Position numbers and translations under genes: made by a program. From Sphingomonas populi (GTDB lineage Bacteria; Pseudomonadota; Alphaproteobacteria; Sphingomonadales; Sphingomonadaceae): a DNA stretch of 64,000 nt. Every line of letters begins with the position of its first letter. Position 1 is the stretch's first letter. The stretch covers positions 89,751-153,750 of the forward strand of contig NZ_SGIS01000009.1 of assembly GCF_004208535.1 (NCBI RefSeq). Direction: 5' to 3'. Positions 17,579-28,559 of the stretch are shown piece by piece. The notes below the pieces were generated by a model. It saw only the letters and a list, made by a program, of their open reading frames with translations, made no database searches and had not been told where the DNA came from.

Positions 17579-18670
17579 ATGATCGACCTTTCGGAACTCC
17601 AGACCGCGAGCACGATCGGCGACGCGTGGAAATATCCGCAGCGCGCCGCAAACCGCAGCGGGTTCCTCCAGGTCGATCATCAGCCCGATCACACGCTCTC
17701 CTGGGAAGAATACGGCAATCCCGCCGGCGAGCCGGTCATGGTCCTGCATGGCGGCCCCGGCGGCGCCTGTGCGCCGGTGATGTCGCGGTTCTTCGATCCG
17801 GCACGCTACCGGGTAATCCTGTTCGACCAGCGCGGTTGCGGCAAGAGCACGCCGACCGTCGCGCTGGCGGGGCCGGAGGTGGCTTTGGTCCGCAACACGA
17901 CCGACCATCTCGTCGACGACATCAACGCGTTGCGCGATGCGCTCGGCATCGCCGGGCCGATGCATGTATTCGGCGGGAGTTGGGGCAGTACGCTGGCGCT
18001 TGTCTATGCGATCCGCCATCCGCACAATGTCGCATCGCTGGTGCTACGCGGCATCTTCATCGGCGCGCGGCAAGACCTCGACTATATGTACCAGGGCAAC
18101 GCCGCCACCTTCGCCGATGCGCCGTTCGAACTGACCGCGCCCGGCAGCTACATCGCCTATCCCGACGCGTGGAAGGCGTTCGTCGAGATCATCCCCGCGC
18201 GGGAACGCTCGGACATGATGGCGGCGTACAAGGCGATCTTCGACGCCGCGCCCACCGACGACGAAGATCGCGCCCGCCAGCTTCACGCGGCGCTCGCATG
18301 GTCGGTGTGGGAGGGGACGATCTCGAACATGATCCCGCAGGCCAGCGACCCCGGCAAGTTCGGCGACGCCGAATTCGCGCTATCGTTCGCGCAGATCGAA
18401 GCGCATTTCTTCGCCAACCACCTGTTCCTCGAACCCGATTACATCCTCGGCAACGTCGACAGGATAGCGCATTTGCCGATCCATATCGTGCACGGTCGCT
18501 TCGATCAGGTCTGTCCGCTCACACAGGCATCGCGGCTGGTCGATGCGCTGGCCGGCGTCGGTGCGACACCGGCGCGCTACGTCATAACCAACGCTGGCCA
18601 CAGCGCGATGGAACATCAGACCGCGCTCGCGCTGACCGCGATCATGGACAGTCTCGCGCCGATCCGCTGA
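17579..18670 (+). CDS. pip: Proline iminopeptidase (peptidase S33)
   Basis: 363 residues, alpha/beta hydrolase: MVLHGGPGGAC (oxyanion region), LFDQRGCGKSTP, GGSWGSTLALVYA with the nucleophile Ser, HGRFDQVCP (Asp) and ITNAGHSAME (His). These match the family that removes N-terminal proline from peptides; cytoplasmic. I chose the ATG at 17579, which begins MIDLSELQTAS; longer in-frame starts exist upstream but would overlap xth. The ribosome binding site is weak. Convergent with the molybdenum hydroxylase operon. Confidence 0.87.
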   Translation: MIDLSELQTASTIGDAWKYPQRAANRSGFLQVDHQPDHTLSWEEYGNPAGEPVMVLHGGPGGACAPVMSRFFDPARYRVILFDQRGCGKSTPTVALAGPEVALVRNTTDHLVDDINALRDALGIAGPMHVFGGSWGSTLALVYAIRHPHNVASLVLRGIFIGARQDLDYMYQGNAATFADAPFELTAPGSYIAYPDAWKAFVEIIPARERSDMMAAYKAIFDAAPTDDEDRARQLHAALAWSVWEGTISNMIPQASDPGKFGDAEFALSFAQIEAHFFANHLFLEPDYILGNVDRIAHLPIHIVHGRFDQVCPLTQASRLVDALAGVGATPARYVITNAGHSAMEHQTALALTAIMDSLAPIR

Positions 18671-18712
18671 TCGGGCCGGTCAGGGAGAAGCCTCGACGGG
18701 CCTCCCGCGCCG

Positions 18713-21046
18713 TCACAGCAGCGTGTCGAGCCTGACGGGCAGGTCGCGGATTCGCTTGCCGGTCGCGTTATAAATCGCGTTCGCCACCGCAGCCGCAACG
18801 CCGGTGATGCCAATCTCGCCGACGCCATGCGCGCCCATCGGTGTATGCGGGTCGGCGATATCGGTCCAGATCACGTCGATCTCGGGAACGTCCATCTGCA
18901 CCGGCACATGATATTCGGCGAGGCTCGGATTCATGATCCGGCCGTTGCGCTCGTCGAACTGGGTTTCCTCCATCAGCGCCATGCCCAGCCCCATGATGAT
19001 ACCACCGCGAAACTGGCTGCGCGCCGTCTTGGGGTTCATGATGCGGCCGCAATCGAACGATCCCAGCACGCGGCGCACGCGCGTCTCGGCGGTAACCGAA
19101 CTGACCGCGACCTCGACGAAGATCGCGCTGTGCGAGTGCATCGACCAATGCTGGATTTCGAGCGGCTGCGACGCCTGTTCGGTCACCACGATAGTGTCGC
19201 GTTGGGCGCGTGCGAGGATCGAGGTGTAGCTCTCGCGCCGTGACGGCTCGTCGAGCTTGCACAGCGCGCCGTCCTCGGTGCCGACGTCCGCCACCGACAG
19301 GCCGGCGAGCGCTGAGTCGTTGCCCGCCAGCTTGAGCAGTTCGCCCACCAGCGCGTGATGCGCCGCGATCACCGCCGCGCCGATCGCGGCGGTCTGCTGC
19401 GATCCACCGGCGAGGATCGCGCCGGGGATGATCGAATCGCCATAGCGCACCTCGACCTGCTCGATCGGCAGGCCGAGCCGCTCGGCGGCGACCATCGCGG
19501 TCGTGGTCGATGTGCCCATGCCCATCTCGTGCGCGGCGACCTCGACGATCGCCCTGCCGTCGCGCGTCAGCGTTATCCGCGCGGCGGCGCCGGGCATGCG
19601 GTGATAGGGATAGGTGCCGGTCGCACAGCCCAGCCCCACAAACCACTCGCCCTCGCGGCGCGCGCCTGGAACCGGGTTGCGCGCGCTCCAGCCGAACGCT
19701 TCGGCACCCGCGCGCCAGGCCTCGTCGATATGCCGCGAGGAAAACGGCAGTCCGCTGACCGGATCTTTGTCGGGTTCGTTGCGCAAGCGCAGCTCGATCG
19801 GGTCGATGCCGAGTTCGGTCGCGAGTTCATCGATCGCCGATTCGAGCGCGAACGTACCGACCGCTTCGCCGGGCGCGCGCATGAAGGTGTTGGCGAGCAT
19901 GTTCATTGCCACGGTGTCGACCGAAAGCTTGAAGCTGTCGGCGGCATAGGCCGATTGCGTCGCCAGGATGAACGGCTCGGGCATGTTGTTGTGCGCGCTC
20001 ATCGCCGCGATGCCGCTATGGACGATCGCGGTGAAATGGCCGTCGGCGGTCGCGCCGATCGCGACGCGCTGTTCGGTCAGCGTGCGCCCCCCGACGAGGC
20101 GGAACACGCCCTCGCGCGACAAAGCGATGCGGACTGGCCGGCCGATCATCTTCGCCGCCGCCGCGCCGAGGATCTGGTGGTCCCACAGCCCCTTGCCGCC
20201 AAAGCCGCCACCGACATACGGCGACATGATCCGCACCTGCGCGGGTTCGAGATCGAACACGCCGGCGAGCGTCGCCGCCGTCGCCGTGACCATCTGGCTC
20301 ATGTCGTGGATGACGAGGTCGTCGCCGTCCCACAGGATCGTCGCGCCGTGCGGCTCGATCGCATTGTGGTTGTGGCGCGGGGTGCGATAAAGGTGATCGA
20401 CCCGGTGCGGCGCCGCCACCAGCGTTGCTTCGGCATCGCCCTTTTCGTTGAGCAACGCCGTGCCCATGAACAGCCCGGGCACAGCCCCGTGCGCTTTCGC
20501 CGCAGCGAGGCTCGTCGTCGAGGGATCGGCTTGATAGGTCGCGACGATCAGCGACCTGGCGTGATCGGCCTGCTCCTGCGTTTCCGCCAGCACGACCGCG
20601 ATCGGCTGCCCGTTCCAGTGAATCCGGTCGTCCTGCAGGATCGGCAGGTCGCTTGGCCCTGCCGCTGTCGGCGATGATCCGAACACTGCGGGCGGGTTCA
20701 TCCGGGGGCAGTTGCGCCAGGTCATCACCGCGACGACGCCGGGCGCGGCTTCGGCGGCATCGGTATCGAGCGTCGCAATCCGTCCGCGCGGAATCGTCGC
20801 ATACGCGAGCGCCGCATACACCATGCCCTCAAGCACCACCTCGGCGGCGAAGCGCGCCTGACCCTGCACCTTGAGCGGACCGTCGCGCCGCGAGACCGGC
20901 GATCCGATCAAGCCATGCTTGCGGGCGATCAGCGGGTCGGGCACGCCGCCCGGTATCCAGCTATCGGGCGCGAGCGGCACGAGCTTTGCCATCGCACCCT
21001 GCACCACCGCCTGCGCGGCGAGCTTGGCGTTGTCGACGATGTTCAT
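18713..21046 (-). CDS. Molybdenum hydroxylase large subunit, cytoplasmic (PaoC-like)
   Basis: 777 residues of the xanthine dehydrogenase/aldehyde oxidase molybdenum-binding subunit: GSPVSRRDGPLKVQG at the start, YVGGGFGGKG, TFMRAPGEA, GGSQQTAAIGAA and the catalytic-Glu segment HGVGEIGITG near the end. The Glu is intact. Start ATG at 21046 overlaps the stop of the FAD subunit gene. It is the third gene of a three-gene operon (2Fe-2S, FAD, Mo). No Tat signal exists on the iron-sulfur subunit, so the complex should be cytoplasmic. It probably oxidises an aldehyde or N-heterocycle; substrate unknown. A paralogous operon is at 50.6-54.4 kb. Confidence 0.88.
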   Translation of the reverse strand: MNIVDNAKLAAQAVVQGAMAKLVPLAPDSWIPGGVPDPLIARKHGLIGSPVSRRDGPLKVQGQARFAAEVVLEGMVYAALAYATIPRGRIATLDTDAAEAAPGVVAVMTWRNCPRMNPPAVFGSSPTAAGPSDLPILQDDRIHWNGQPIAVVLAETQEQADHARSLIVATYQADPSTTSLAAAKAHGAVPGLFMGTALLNEKGDAEATLVAAPHRVDHLYRTPRHNHNAIEPHGATILWDGDDLVIHDMSQMVTATAATLAGVFDLEPAQVRIMSPYVGGGFGGKGLWDHQILGAAAAKMIGRPVRIALSREGVFRLVGGRTLTEQRVAIGATADGHFTAIVHSGIAAMSAHNNMPEPFILATQSAYAADSFKLSVDTVAMNMLANTFMRAPGEAVGTFALESAIDELATELGIDPIELRLRNEPDKDPVSGLPFSSRHIDEAWRAGAEAFGWSARNPVPGARREGEWFVGLGCATGTYPYHRMPGAAARITLTRDGRAIVEVAAHEMGMGTSTTTAMVAAERLGLPIEQVEVRYGDSIIPGAILAGGSQQTAAIGAAVIAAHHALVGELLKLAGNDSALAGLSVADVGTEDGALCKLDEPSRRESYTSILARAQRDTIVVTEQASQPLEIQHWSMHSHSAIFVEVAVSSVTAETRVRRVLGSFDCGRIMNPKTARSQFRGGIIMGLGMALMEETQFDERNGRIMNPSLAEYHVPVQMDVPEIDVIWTDIADPHTPMGAHGVGEIGITGVAAAVANAIYNATGKRIRDLPVRLDTLL

Positions 21047-22026
21047 GCGGCGGCTCCGGCGAGTTCGGATAGGACGGCGGCGAGCGTCCGCGTGACGAGT
21101 TCGACCTTGAAGCCGTTGTCGCTGAGTGGCTTCGCATCGGCGAGTTCGGTGATCGCGGCGTCGCGGAACGCCGCTTCGGTCGCGGGGCCACCGCGTAATG
21201 CGGCCTCCGCTGTGGTCGCCCGCCAAGGCTTGTGCGCGACACCGCCAAGCGCGATCCGCACGTCCCTGATCTGCCCGCCCTCAATCTCCAACGCGGCGGC
21301 AACCGAGACCAGAGCGAAGGCGTAGCTCGCCCGGTCGCGCACTTTCCGGTAGGTCGAGTTGGCGGCGAACGGCAGCGGCGGCAGCTCGATCGCGGTGATC
21401 AGCTCGCCGGGTTCCAGCACGGTGTCGATCTCGGGATGCTCCCCCGGCAGGCGGTGGAGCGCGGTAAACGGCAGCGTGCGCGCGCCGCCCGCCCCCGTCA
21501 GATGCACCGTCGCATCGAGCGCGGCGAGCGCGACGCACATGTCCGACGGATGCGTCGCGACGCAGAGCGGCGACGCACCGAGGATCGCGTGGTTACGGTT
21601 GAAGCCGTGAACCGCATCGCAACCGCTGCCGGGCGCGCGCTTGTTGCAGCGCGATCCCGCGTGATCGTAGAAATACAGGCAGCGGGTGCGCTGGAGCAGA
21701 TTGCCCCCGACCGTCGCCATATTGCGAATCTGCGCCGACGCCCCCGCCAAAATCGCGCGCGCGAGCACCGGGTAGCGCGTCCGCACGCCGAGATGCTCGG
21801 CCAGCGCGGTATTGCGCACCGCCGCGCCGATCAGCAGCCCGCCGTCCGCAGTCTCTTCGATCGTGTCCGATAGCGCCGTCACGTCGACGAGCCGCTCGGG
21901 CCGCGCGATCGTCTCGCGCATCAGATCGACGAGGTTGGTGCCGCCGCCGAGATAGGACGCGTTTCCCTCGAAGAGTCGCAACGCCTCGTCTGGATCGGTC
22001 GCGCGCGTAAAGCTGAACGGAGTCAT
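21043..22026 (-). CDS. Molybdenum hydroxylase FAD subunit (PaoB-like)
   Basis: 327 residues with the FAD-binding PCMH fold ([32 protein letters not shown]) and the CO dehydrogenase flavoprotein C-terminal domain. A cysteine-rich insert, RTRCLYFYD ... CNKRAPGSGC ... C, matches the extra [4Fe-4S] site of E. coli PaoB. Both ends overlap neighbours by ATGA, so expression is coupled with the large and small subunits. Confidence 0.88.
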   Translation of the reverse strand: MTPFSFTRATDPDEALRLFEGNASYLGGGTNLVDLMRETIARPERLVDVTALSDTIEETADGGLLIGAAVRNTALAEHLGVRTRYPVLARAILAGASAQIRNMATVGGNLLQRTRCLYFYDHAGSRCNKRAPGSGCDAVHGFNRNHAILGASPLCVATHPSDMCVALAALDATVHLTGAGGARTLPFTALHRLPGEHPEIDTVLEPGELITAIELPPLPFAANSTYRKVRDRASYAFALVSVAAALEIEGGQIRDVRIALGGVAHKPWRATTAEAALRGGPATEAAFRDAAITELADAKPLSDNGFKVELVTRTLAAVLSELAGAAA

Positions 22027-22529
22027 GCCGCCATCCCCGCCACGACGGTTTCACGGATCGCGTCGATGATCCCGTTATGCGCGCCGCAGCGGCACAGATT
22101 GCCGCTCATCCGCTCCTGCATTTCCTCGCGCGTGAGCGTCACCTCGGCGGTCAGATCGGCGCTGACATGGCTCGGCAACCCGCGCTTCGCTTCCGCCGCC
22201 ATGCCGATCGCCGAGCAGATCTGGCCCGGCGTGCAATAGCCGCACTGGAACCCGTCATGCTCGATGAACGCCTGCTGCAACGGGTGCAGCCCGGCGTCGT
22301 CGCTCAACCCCTCGATCGTCGTGACCTGCCGCCCGTCGAACTGCACCGCGAGCGCGAGGCACGAGAGGATGCGCTCGCCATCGACGAGGACGGTGCAGGC
22401 ACCACACGCCCCCTGATCGCAGCCCTTTTTGGTGCCGGACAGATGCAGGTGTTCGCGTAGAAAATCGAGCAGCGAGACGCGTGGATCGCCGGGCAGCGTG
22501 GCCGACGATCCGTTGATGATAACCGTCAT
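22023..22529 (-). CDS. Molybdenum hydroxylase 2Fe-2S subunit, no Tat signal (PaoA-like)
   Basis: 168 residues. Plant-type ferredoxin cluster [16 protein letters not shown] and a second [2Fe-2S] cluster built from [12 protein letters not shown] and LCRCGAH. The protein starts directly with MTVIINGSSATLPGD at the ATG at 22529, with no leader, unlike the paralogue at 53.7 kb. A longer reading upstream has no ribosome binding site and non-homologous sequence. First gene of the operon; 172 bp separate it from hutD upstream in the same direction. Confidence 0.87.
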   Translation of the reverse strand: MTVIINGSSATLPGDPRVSLLDFLREHLHLSGTKKGCDQGACGACTVLVDGERILSCLALAVQFDGRQVTTIEGLSDDAGLHPLQQAFIEHDGFQCGYCTPGQICSAIGMAAEAKRGLPSHVSADLTAEVTLTREEMQERMSGNLCRCGAHNGIIDAIRETVVAGMAA

Positions 22530-22633
22530 GTAGCAAGGCCCTGCGATTGGCGACGTATCAAAACGAACATCACGGAACTTGGTGCCGCCCGGTATGCGAT
22601 TTCCTGAAGGTGCGCCGCGTCTTGATTCCGCCT

Positions 22634-22670
22634 GTCCGGGACCGTGGCCCGCGTCCATGTCCCCGGACGC
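22634..22670 (-). terminator. Possible terminator after the hut operon
   Basis: Downstream of hutD (leftward) two overlapping stems can form: GTCCGGG (22634-22640) with CCCGGAC (22662-22668), or GCGTCC (22651-22656) with GGACGC (22665-22670). There is no U-run, so termination efficiency is doubtful and read-through into the molybdenum hydroxylase operon is possible. Confidence 0.3.
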
Positions 22671-22701
22671 TCGCCCGGAAATGTGCGCGAGCAGTCGCGA
22701 G

Positions 22702-23280
22702 CTACGGCATCACGGCAGCGCCGAGGATGACCGACGCAATCTTCACCGGAGCGCTTACGGCAACATCCGCGTCGGGCGACGTCTCGAAGCGAAAGGCGTC
22801 ATGCGCCCGCATCGGCACGGTTCGCGAGCCGATCCGAAGGACCAGGTCCCGCGTCGCGACCACGATCGCCCCCGCCGCGACCGCCGGGATCACACCGGCG
22901 CCCACCGCCCGGATCATGCCAACGCCAGCGCCCCGCCGCACCATCAGGTTCAGATCGACAACCGGCCCGCCCTCAGGCGTACCGAACGCGTCAACGTCGC
23001 CGGGAAAACCATACGCCGCGCTGTCGGGCGTGAGCATGATCGGGTCACGCCCCGCCACCGCCAGCCCGAGCCGCCCCGACAGGATCGCGATCGTGCGATC
23101 GACCCCCGCGAAGTGCGAAAACGCCCCCGGCGCCTCGACGCGCGCGGCGCTAAGCCGCCACGCGAAGCCATCCACCCCGGCACCAGCGGGGAAACTAGCG
23201 ATCTCGCGCGTCACCCCGCCGCCGTTCTTCCACGCCACCGGCAGGCACTCGGCCGCGCGGATCAGCGCGCCGTCGCTCAC
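22702..23280 (-). CDS. hutD: HutD family protein
   Basis: 192 residues of the HutD cupin-like family: [49 protein letters not shown]. Start is a GTG (23280) overlapping the hutU stop (GTGA), so it is co-translated. HutD accompanies hut genes in many proteobacteria. In Pseudomonas it has been proposed to limit hut expression by binding the inducer, but its biochemistry is unsettled. Last gene of the leftward hut operon. Confidence 0.88.
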   Translation of the reverse strand: MSDGALIRAAECLPVAWKNGGGVTREIASFPAGAGVDGFAWRLSAARVEAPGAFSHFAGVDRTIAILSGRLGLAVAGRDPIMLTPDSAAYGFPGDVDAFGTPEGGPVVDLNLMVRRGAGVGMIRAVGAGVIPAVAAGAIVVATRDLVLRIGSRTVPMRAHDAFRFETSPDADVAVSAPVKIASVILGAAVMP

Positions 23281-24944
23281 CCCAGGATGCCCGGCAGATC
23301 GAGCTGCTTCTCACGCGCGCACTCCAGCGCGATCTCGTAGGCGGCATCGGCGTGGCGCATCACCCCCGTGGCGGGATCGTTCCACAACACGCGCTCCAGC
23401 CGCGCCGCCGCTTCGGGCGTGCCGTCGGCGACGATCACCATGCCCGAATGCTGCGAAAAGCCCATGCCGACGCCGCCGCCATGATGCAGCGACACCCAGG
23501 TCGCGCCGCTCGCGGTGTTGAGCAGCGCGTTGAGCAACGGCCAGTCGCTCACCGCGTCGCTGCCGTCACGCATCGCCTCGGTCTCGCGATTGGGCGAGGC
23601 GACCGAGCCTGAATCGAGGTGGTCGCGGCCAATCACCACCGGCGCCTTCAATTCGCCGCTCGCAACCATCGCGTTGAACGCCAACCCGAGCCGGTGACGA
23701 TCCCCCAGCCCGACCCAGCAGATCCGCGCCGGCAAGCCCTGAAACTGGATCTTCTCGCGCGCCATATCGAGCCAATGGTGCAGATGCGTGTCGTCGGGCA
23801 GCAGCTCCTTCACCTTGGCGTCGGTCTTGTAGATATCCTCGGGATCGCCCGACAACGCCACCCAGCGGAACGGCCCGACCCCACGGCAGAACAGCGGCCG
23901 GATATAGGCCGGCACGAATCCGGGGAAATCGAACGCATTGGTCACGCCCGCGTCGAGCGCGACCTGACGGATGTTGTTGCCGTAATCGGTGGTCGGCACG
24001 CCGGCCGCCTGAAAATCGAGCATCGCGCGGACATGCACCGCCATCGATTGCTTGGCGGCGGCCGCCACGGCTTGCGGATCGCGCTCGCGCCGCTCGGCCC
24101 ATTCGCCAACGCTCCAGCCGATCGGCAGATAGCCGTTGACCGGATCGTGCGCGCTGGTCTGGTCGGTGAGCAGATCGGGGCGGATGCCGCGCCGGTACAG
24201 CTCGGGCAGGATCTCGGCGGCATTGCCGATCAGCCCGACCGAGACCGGCGCCTTGTCGGCGCAGCTCCGCTCGATGATCGCCATCGCCTCGTCGATCGTG
24301 GCGGCGGCGACATCGAGATAGCCGGTGCGCAGCCGCATATCGATCCGGCTCTGCTGGCATTCGATCGCGAGGCACGACGCGCCCGCCATCACCGCCGCGA
24401 GCGGCTGCGCGCCGCCCATCCCGCCAAGGCCGGCGGTCAGCAGCCACCGCCCGGACAGGTCGCCGCCATAATGCTGGCGGCCCATCTCGACAAAGGTCTC
24501 GTAAGTGCCCTGAACGATGCCCTGCGTGCCGATGTAAATCCACGATCCGGCGGTCATCTGGCCGTACATCGCCAGCCCCTTGCGATCGAGCTCGTTGAAA
24601 TGCTCCCACGTCGCCCAATGCGGGACGAGGTTGGAATTGGCGATCAGCACGCGCGGCGCATCGGCATGCGTGCGGAACACGCCGACCGGCTTGCCCGACT
24701 GGACCAGCAAGGTCTCATTGTCCTCGAGCCGGCGCAGCGTCGCGACGATCCGGTCATAGCTTTCCCAGTCGCGCGCGGCGCGCCCGATGCCGCCATAGAC
24801 GACCAGCTCCTCGGGCCGCTCGGCGACGTCGGGGTGGAGGTTGTTCATCAGCATGCGCAACGGCGCTTCGGTCAGCCAGCTCTTGGCGGTCAGTTCGGTG
24901 CCGGTCGCGGCATGGATTTTGCGGCTGTTGTCGAGGCGAGTCAT
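23277..24944 (-). CDS. hutU: Urocanate hydratase
   Basis: 555 residues, the family's normal length. Diagnostic stretches: [65 protein letters not shown] (NAD+ site) and [15 protein letters not shown]. Converts urocanate to imidazolonepropionate with tightly bound NAD+. AAGGA precedes the ATG; 16 bp separate it from hutG. Second step of histidine degradation. Confidence 0.97.
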   Translation of the reverse strand: MTRLDNSRKIHAATGTELTAKSWLTEAPLRMLMNNLHPDVAERPEELVVYGGIGRAARDWESYDRIVATLRRLEDNETLLVQSGKPVGVFRTHADAPRVLIANSNLVPHWATWEHFNELDRKGLAMYGQMTAGSWIYIGTQGIVQGTYETFVEMGRQHYGGDLSGRWLLTAGLGGMGGAQPLAAVMAGASCLAIECQQSRIDMRLRTGYLDVAAATIDEAMAIIERSCADKAPVSVGLIGNAAEILPELYRRGIRPDLLTDQTSAHDPVNGYLPIGWSVGEWAERRERDPQAVAAAAKQSMAVHVRAMLDFQAAGVPTTDYGNNIRQVALDAGVTNAFDFPGFVPAYIRPLFCRGVGPFRWVALSGDPEDIYKTDAKVKELLPDDTHLHHWLDMAREKIQFQGLPARICWVGLGDRHRLGLAFNAMVASGELKAPVVIGRDHLDSGSVASPNRETEAMRDGSDAVSDWPLLNALLNTASGATWVSLHHGGGVGMGFSQHSGMVIVADGTPEAAARLERVLWNDPATGVMRHADAAYEIALECAREKQLDLPGILG

Positions 24945-24960
24945 GGCAAGTCCTTCGCGG

Positions 24961-25767
24961 TCAGGCTTGGGCGAAGGCGAGACACGCCTTCACGATGTCG
25001 GATAGGGTGGCGGCAAGCGGCGCCGCGCGCGCGGAATCATAAGCGGGCGGCCAAATGCCGGGGGCGGGCACGTCGGGCTCGTCCATATACCCGCGGATCG
25101 CGAGTTCCATCTGGATCGCATGCACGCCCGTTTCGGGCCGGCCATAATGGCGCGTCGTCCAGCCGCCCCGGAAACGCCCGTCGAGGACATGGCCGAGGCC
25201 GCTCGCAGCACACAGCGCCTCGACCGACTGGCCAAGTGCGGGATCGCAGGTCACCCCGCCGTTGGTGCCGATGTTGAACTGCGGCAGTTCGCCATCGAAC
25301 AGGCGCGGGATATGGCTGCGGATCGAATGCGCGTCGTACACCACGATAGTATCGTGCGCGGCGCGCAGCCGCGCGATCTCCGCCGACAGCGCGGCATGGT
25401 ACGGGTCGAACCAGCGCGCCCGGCGCCGCGCGATCTCGGCGGCGTCGGGCACCGCGCCGGCATAGAGCGGCGCGCCGTCGAACGTCGTCGTCGGGCACAA
25501 TTCGGTCGTCGCCATGCCGGGGTACAGCGATGCACCCGACGGATCGCGATTGACGTCGATCACGCTGCGCGAAATCGTGGTGCGGACCATCGTCGCGCCG
25601 AGATCCGCCGCGAACGCATAGAGCTGGTCAATCCACCAATCGGCATCACGCCGGGCAAGCCAGGGCGATACGAAACAATCTTCGACATCGGCCAGATCGA
25701 GGCCGGTATGCGGAAACGCGAGGATCAGCGGCGCGTCGCCGCGATGGACCTGCAAGCCGTCGCTCAT
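24961..25767 (-). CDS. hutG: N-formylglutamate deformylase
   Basis: 268 residues: [67 protein letters not shown] and [12 protein letters not shown] are typical of formylglutamate amidohydrolases. It finishes the HutF route, giving glutamate and formate. Start ATG at 25767 overlaps the hutH stop. Its presence with hutF identifies the five-enzyme pathway rather than the formiminoglutamase route. Confidence 0.95.
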   Translation of the reverse strand: MSDGLQVHRGDAPLILAFPHTGLDLADVEDCFVSPWLARRDADWWIDQLYAFAADLGATMVRTTISRSVIDVNRDPSGASLYPGMATTELCPTTTFDGAPLYAGAVPDAAEIARRRARWFDPYHAALSAEIARLRAAHDTIVVYDAHSIRSHIPRLFDGELPQFNIGTNGGVTCDPALGQSVEALCAASGLGHVLDGRFRGGWTTRHYGRPETGVHAIQMELAIRGYMDEPDVPAPGIWPPAYDSARAAPLAATLSDIVKACLAFAQA

Positions 25768-27293
25768 GCGACACCCGGCAGCAGATCACCCGCGACCGCG
25801 ACCAGCGCGCCCGAGCGGACGAGGCGATTGGCGGCTTCCATATCGGGATGGAAGTGCCGGTCGTCGGTCAGATGCGGCACCTCCGCGCGCAGGCAAGCGT
25901 GCGCGGCCTGAAGCAGCGTGCTGCTTGCCAGCGGCGCGTGGAAATCGATCGCCTGCGCGGCGGCGAGATATTCGATGCCGATCACCGCACTGGCGTTCTC
26001 GGCCATGTCGAGCAGGCGACGCGCACCATGTGCGGCCATCGAGACATGGTCCTCCTGATTGGCCGATGTCGGGATTGAATCGACGCTGGCGGGATAGGCG
26101 CGCTGCTTGTTTTCCGACACGAGCGCGGCGGCGGTGACTTGCGGGATCATGAAGCCCGAATTGAGGCCGGGCTTGGGGGTGAGAAATGCCGGCAGCCCCG
26201 ACAGCGCCGGATCGACCAGCATCGCGATGCGCCGCTCGGCGATCGACCCGATTTCGCAAATCGCCAGCGCGATCATATCGGCGGCGAAGGCGACCGGCTC
26301 GGCGTGGAAGTTTCCGCCCGACAGCGCTTCGTCGCTCTCAGGGAAAATCAGCGGATTGTCCGATACCCCGTTCGCCTCGATCTCCAGCGTCGTCGCCGCC
26401 TGGCGCAGAATGTCGAGCACCGCGCCCATCACCTGCGGCTGGCAGCGCAAACAATACGGATCTTGCACGCGCGCATCGTTTTCGAGGTGGCTCGCCCGGA
26501 TCGCCGATCCGTCCATCAGCATGCGCAGCGCCGCCGCCGTCTCGATCTGGCCGGCATGGCGCCGCAGCGCGTGGATGCGTGGGTCGAACGGCGTGTCCGA
26601 TCCCTTGGCCGCCTCGGTCGAAAGCGCGCCGGTCACCAGCGCCGACTGGAACAGCAGTTCCGCCTCGAACAGCCCGGCGAGCGCATTGGCGTTGGAGAAT
26701 TGCGTGCCGTTGAGCAGCGCCAGCCCTTCCTTCGGACCCAGTTCTACGGTCGCGAGACCGGCCTGCGCCAGCGCCTCGGCGGCAGGCATACGCGCGCCGC
26801 CGACCCAGATTTCGCCCACGCCGATCATCGCCGCCGCCATGTGCGACAGCGGTGCGAGATCGCCGCTCGCGCCGACCGATCCCTGGCACGGCACGACCGG
26901 GGTCAGCCCCCCGGCGAGCATCGCTTCGAGCAACGCGACCGTTTCCGGCCGCACGCCAGACGCGCCCTGCCCGAGGCTCGCCAGCTTCAACGCCATCATC
27001 AGCCGGATGATCGGCACGGGTGACGGCGCGCCGGTGCCGGCGGCATGGCTCAGCACGATGTTGCGCTGAAGCGTCGCGAGGTCGTGGTCGCCGATCCGCA
27101 CGCTCGCCAGCTTTCCGAAGCCGGTGTTGATGCCATAGACCGGCGCGCCTTTGGCAAGGATGCGTGCCACCGCGGCGGCGCTTTCGGCGATGCGCGGCGC
27201 GCACGCCGGGTCGAGCCGGGCGGGCGCGCCGCGATACAAAGCGCGCCACTGCGCCAGCGTCACCGCGCCGGGGATGAGCAGGATCGTGTTCAT
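25764..27293 (-). CDS. hutH: Histidine ammonia-lyase
   Basis: 509 residues. [15 protein letters not shown] contains the Ala-Ser-Gly triad that forms the MIO electrophile; [15 protein letters not shown] and [15 protein letters not shown] are also diagnostic. It deaminates histidine to urocanate. I chose the ATG at 27293 ([13 protein letters not shown]), which overlaps the hutI stop; the longer reading upstream overlaps hutI. First step of the pathway, cytoplasmic. Confidence 0.97.
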   Translation of the reverse strand: MNTILLIPGAVTLAQWRALYRGAPARLDPACAPRIAESAAAVARILAKGAPVYGINTGFGKLASVRIGDHDLATLQRNIVLSHAAGTGAPSPVPIIRLMMALKLASLGQGASGVRPETVALLEAMLAGGLTPVVPCQGSVGASGDLAPLSHMAAAMIGVGEIWVGGARMPAAEALAQAGLATVELGPKEGLALLNGTQFSNANALAGLFEAELLFQSALVTGALSTEAAKGSDTPFDPRIHALRRHAGQIETAAALRMLMDGSAIRASHLENDARVQDPYCLRCQPQVMGAVLDILRQAATTLEIEANGVSDNPLIFPESDEALSGGNFHAEPVAFAADMIALAICEIGSIAERRIAMLVDPALSGLPAFLTPKPGLNSGFMIPQVTAAALVSENKQRAYPASVDSIPTSANQEDHVSMAAHGARRLLDMAENASAVIGIEYLAAAQAIDFHAPLASSTLLQAAHACLRAEVPHLTDDRHFHPDMEAANRLVRSGALVAVAGDLLPGVA

Positions 27294-28489
27294 TGGCCAC
27301 TCCAGATGCGGGCATGGAGCGGGTTGAACCCCATGCGATAAACCAGTTCGGCGGGGCGCTCGATGTCCCAGATCGCCAGATCGCAGGCCTTGCCGGCCTC
27401 CAGCGTGCCGATCGTATCGGCGAGGCCGAGCGCGCGCGCGGCGTTGCGCGTGACGCCGGCGAGGCATTCGTCGACCGTCAGCCCAAACAGGGTCGCGCCC
27501 ATGTTCATCGTCAGCAGCAGTGATGTCAGCGGCGCGGTACCGGGATTGCAGTCGGTCGCGAGCGCGATCTTTACGCCCGCGCGGCGCAGCGCGGCGACCG
27601 GCGGCAGCTTGGTTTCGCGAACGAAGTAATAGGCGCCCGGCAGCAAGGTCGCGACGGTGCCCGCTTGCGCCATCGCCGCCACGCCGGCCTCGTCGAGATG
27701 TTCGAGATGGTCTGCCGAAAGCGCGCCGTAGCGCGCGGCGAGCGCGGCACCGTGCAAATTGGACAATTGCTCGGCGTGGAGCTTGACCGGCAGGCCGTGC
27801 GCGGCGGCGGCGCGGAACATGCGCTCGGTCTGCGCGAGCGAAAAGCCGATCCCCTCACAAAACGCATCGACGGCATCGGCAAGCCCCGCCGCCGCGACCT
27901 GCGGCAGCAGATCGTCACACAGCATCGCGATATAGCCGTCTGCATCCCCGGCATATTCGGGCGGCAGCGCGTGCGCGCCGAGGAAGGTGGTGGCGACCCG
28001 TACCGGCCGCTCCTGCCCCAGCCGCCGCGCTGCCCGCAACATTCGCAACTCGCTCGGCGCGTCGAGGCCGTAACCCGACTTGATCTCGACCGTCGTCACC
28101 CCTTCGGCGATCAGCGCGTCGAGCCGTGGCAGCGCGCTCGCGACCAGCGCATCCTCGCTGGCGGCACGCGTCGCCCGCATCGTCGAGACGATCCCGCCCC
28201 CGGCGCGCGCGATCTCCTCATAGGACGCGCCGGCCAGCCGCAGTTCGAACTCATGCGATCGGTCGCCGCCATGCACGAGATGCGTATGGCAGTCGATCAG
28301 CCCGGGGGTGATCCAGCGCCCCTCACAATCGATCGTCCGCGCCGCATCGAACATCGGCGCGTCGGCAGCGTCCCCCGCGAACACGATCGTGCCGCCCCGC
28401 GCGGCGACGCATCCCCGCTCGACCAACCCGAGCCCATCGCCCGCGCACGTCACCAGCCGCGCCTGCGTCCATAGCGTGTCACACCGCAC
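27290..28489 (-). CDS. hutI: Imidazolonepropionase
   Basis: 399 residues, amidohydrolase: [23 protein letters not shown] (HxH metal site), [25 protein letters not shown] and [13 protein letters not shown]. Opens the imidazolone ring to give formimidoylglutamate. It starts with GTG at 28489 after GAGGTGA. First gene of hutIHGUD. The 70-bp gap to hutF carries a HutC-type palindrome. Confidence 0.96.
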   Translation of the reverse strand: MRCDTLWTQARLVTCAGDGLGLVERGCVAARGGTIVFAGDAADAPMFDAARTIDCEGRWITPGLIDCHTHLVHGGDRSHEFELRLAGASYEEIARAGGGIVSTMRATRAASEDALVASALPRLDALIAEGVTTVEIKSGYGLDAPSELRMLRAARRLGQERPVRVATTFLGAHALPPEYAGDADGYIAMLCDDLLPQVAAAGLADAVDAFCEGIGFSLAQTERMFRAAAAHGLPVKLHAEQLSNLHGAALAARYGALSADHLEHLDEAGVAAMAQAGTVATLLPGAYYFVRETKLPPVAALRRAGVKIALATDCNPGTAPLTSLLLTMNMGATLFGLTVDECLAGVTRNAARALGLADTIGTLEAGKACDLAIWDIERPAELVYRMGFNPLHARIWSGQ

Positions 28490-28541
28490 CTGACCGTCAC
28501 CTCATGGTTGCGGGGAGAATGATTGCACCGTTCGCGATTAA

Positions 28542-28551
28542 TGTATAGACA
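28542..28551. promoter_or_regulatory. HutC-type operator between hutI and hutF
   Basis: TGTATAGACA fits the GTMTAKAC core of the HutC subfamily of GntR repressors. It ends 8 nt before the hutF ATG and overlaps a plausible hutF -10 (TATAGA, with TTGCAC 15 bp upstream at 28523-28528). It could repress both divergent transcripts. hutC itself is two genes away. Confidence 0.7.
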
Positions 28552-28559
28552 AATCTACC

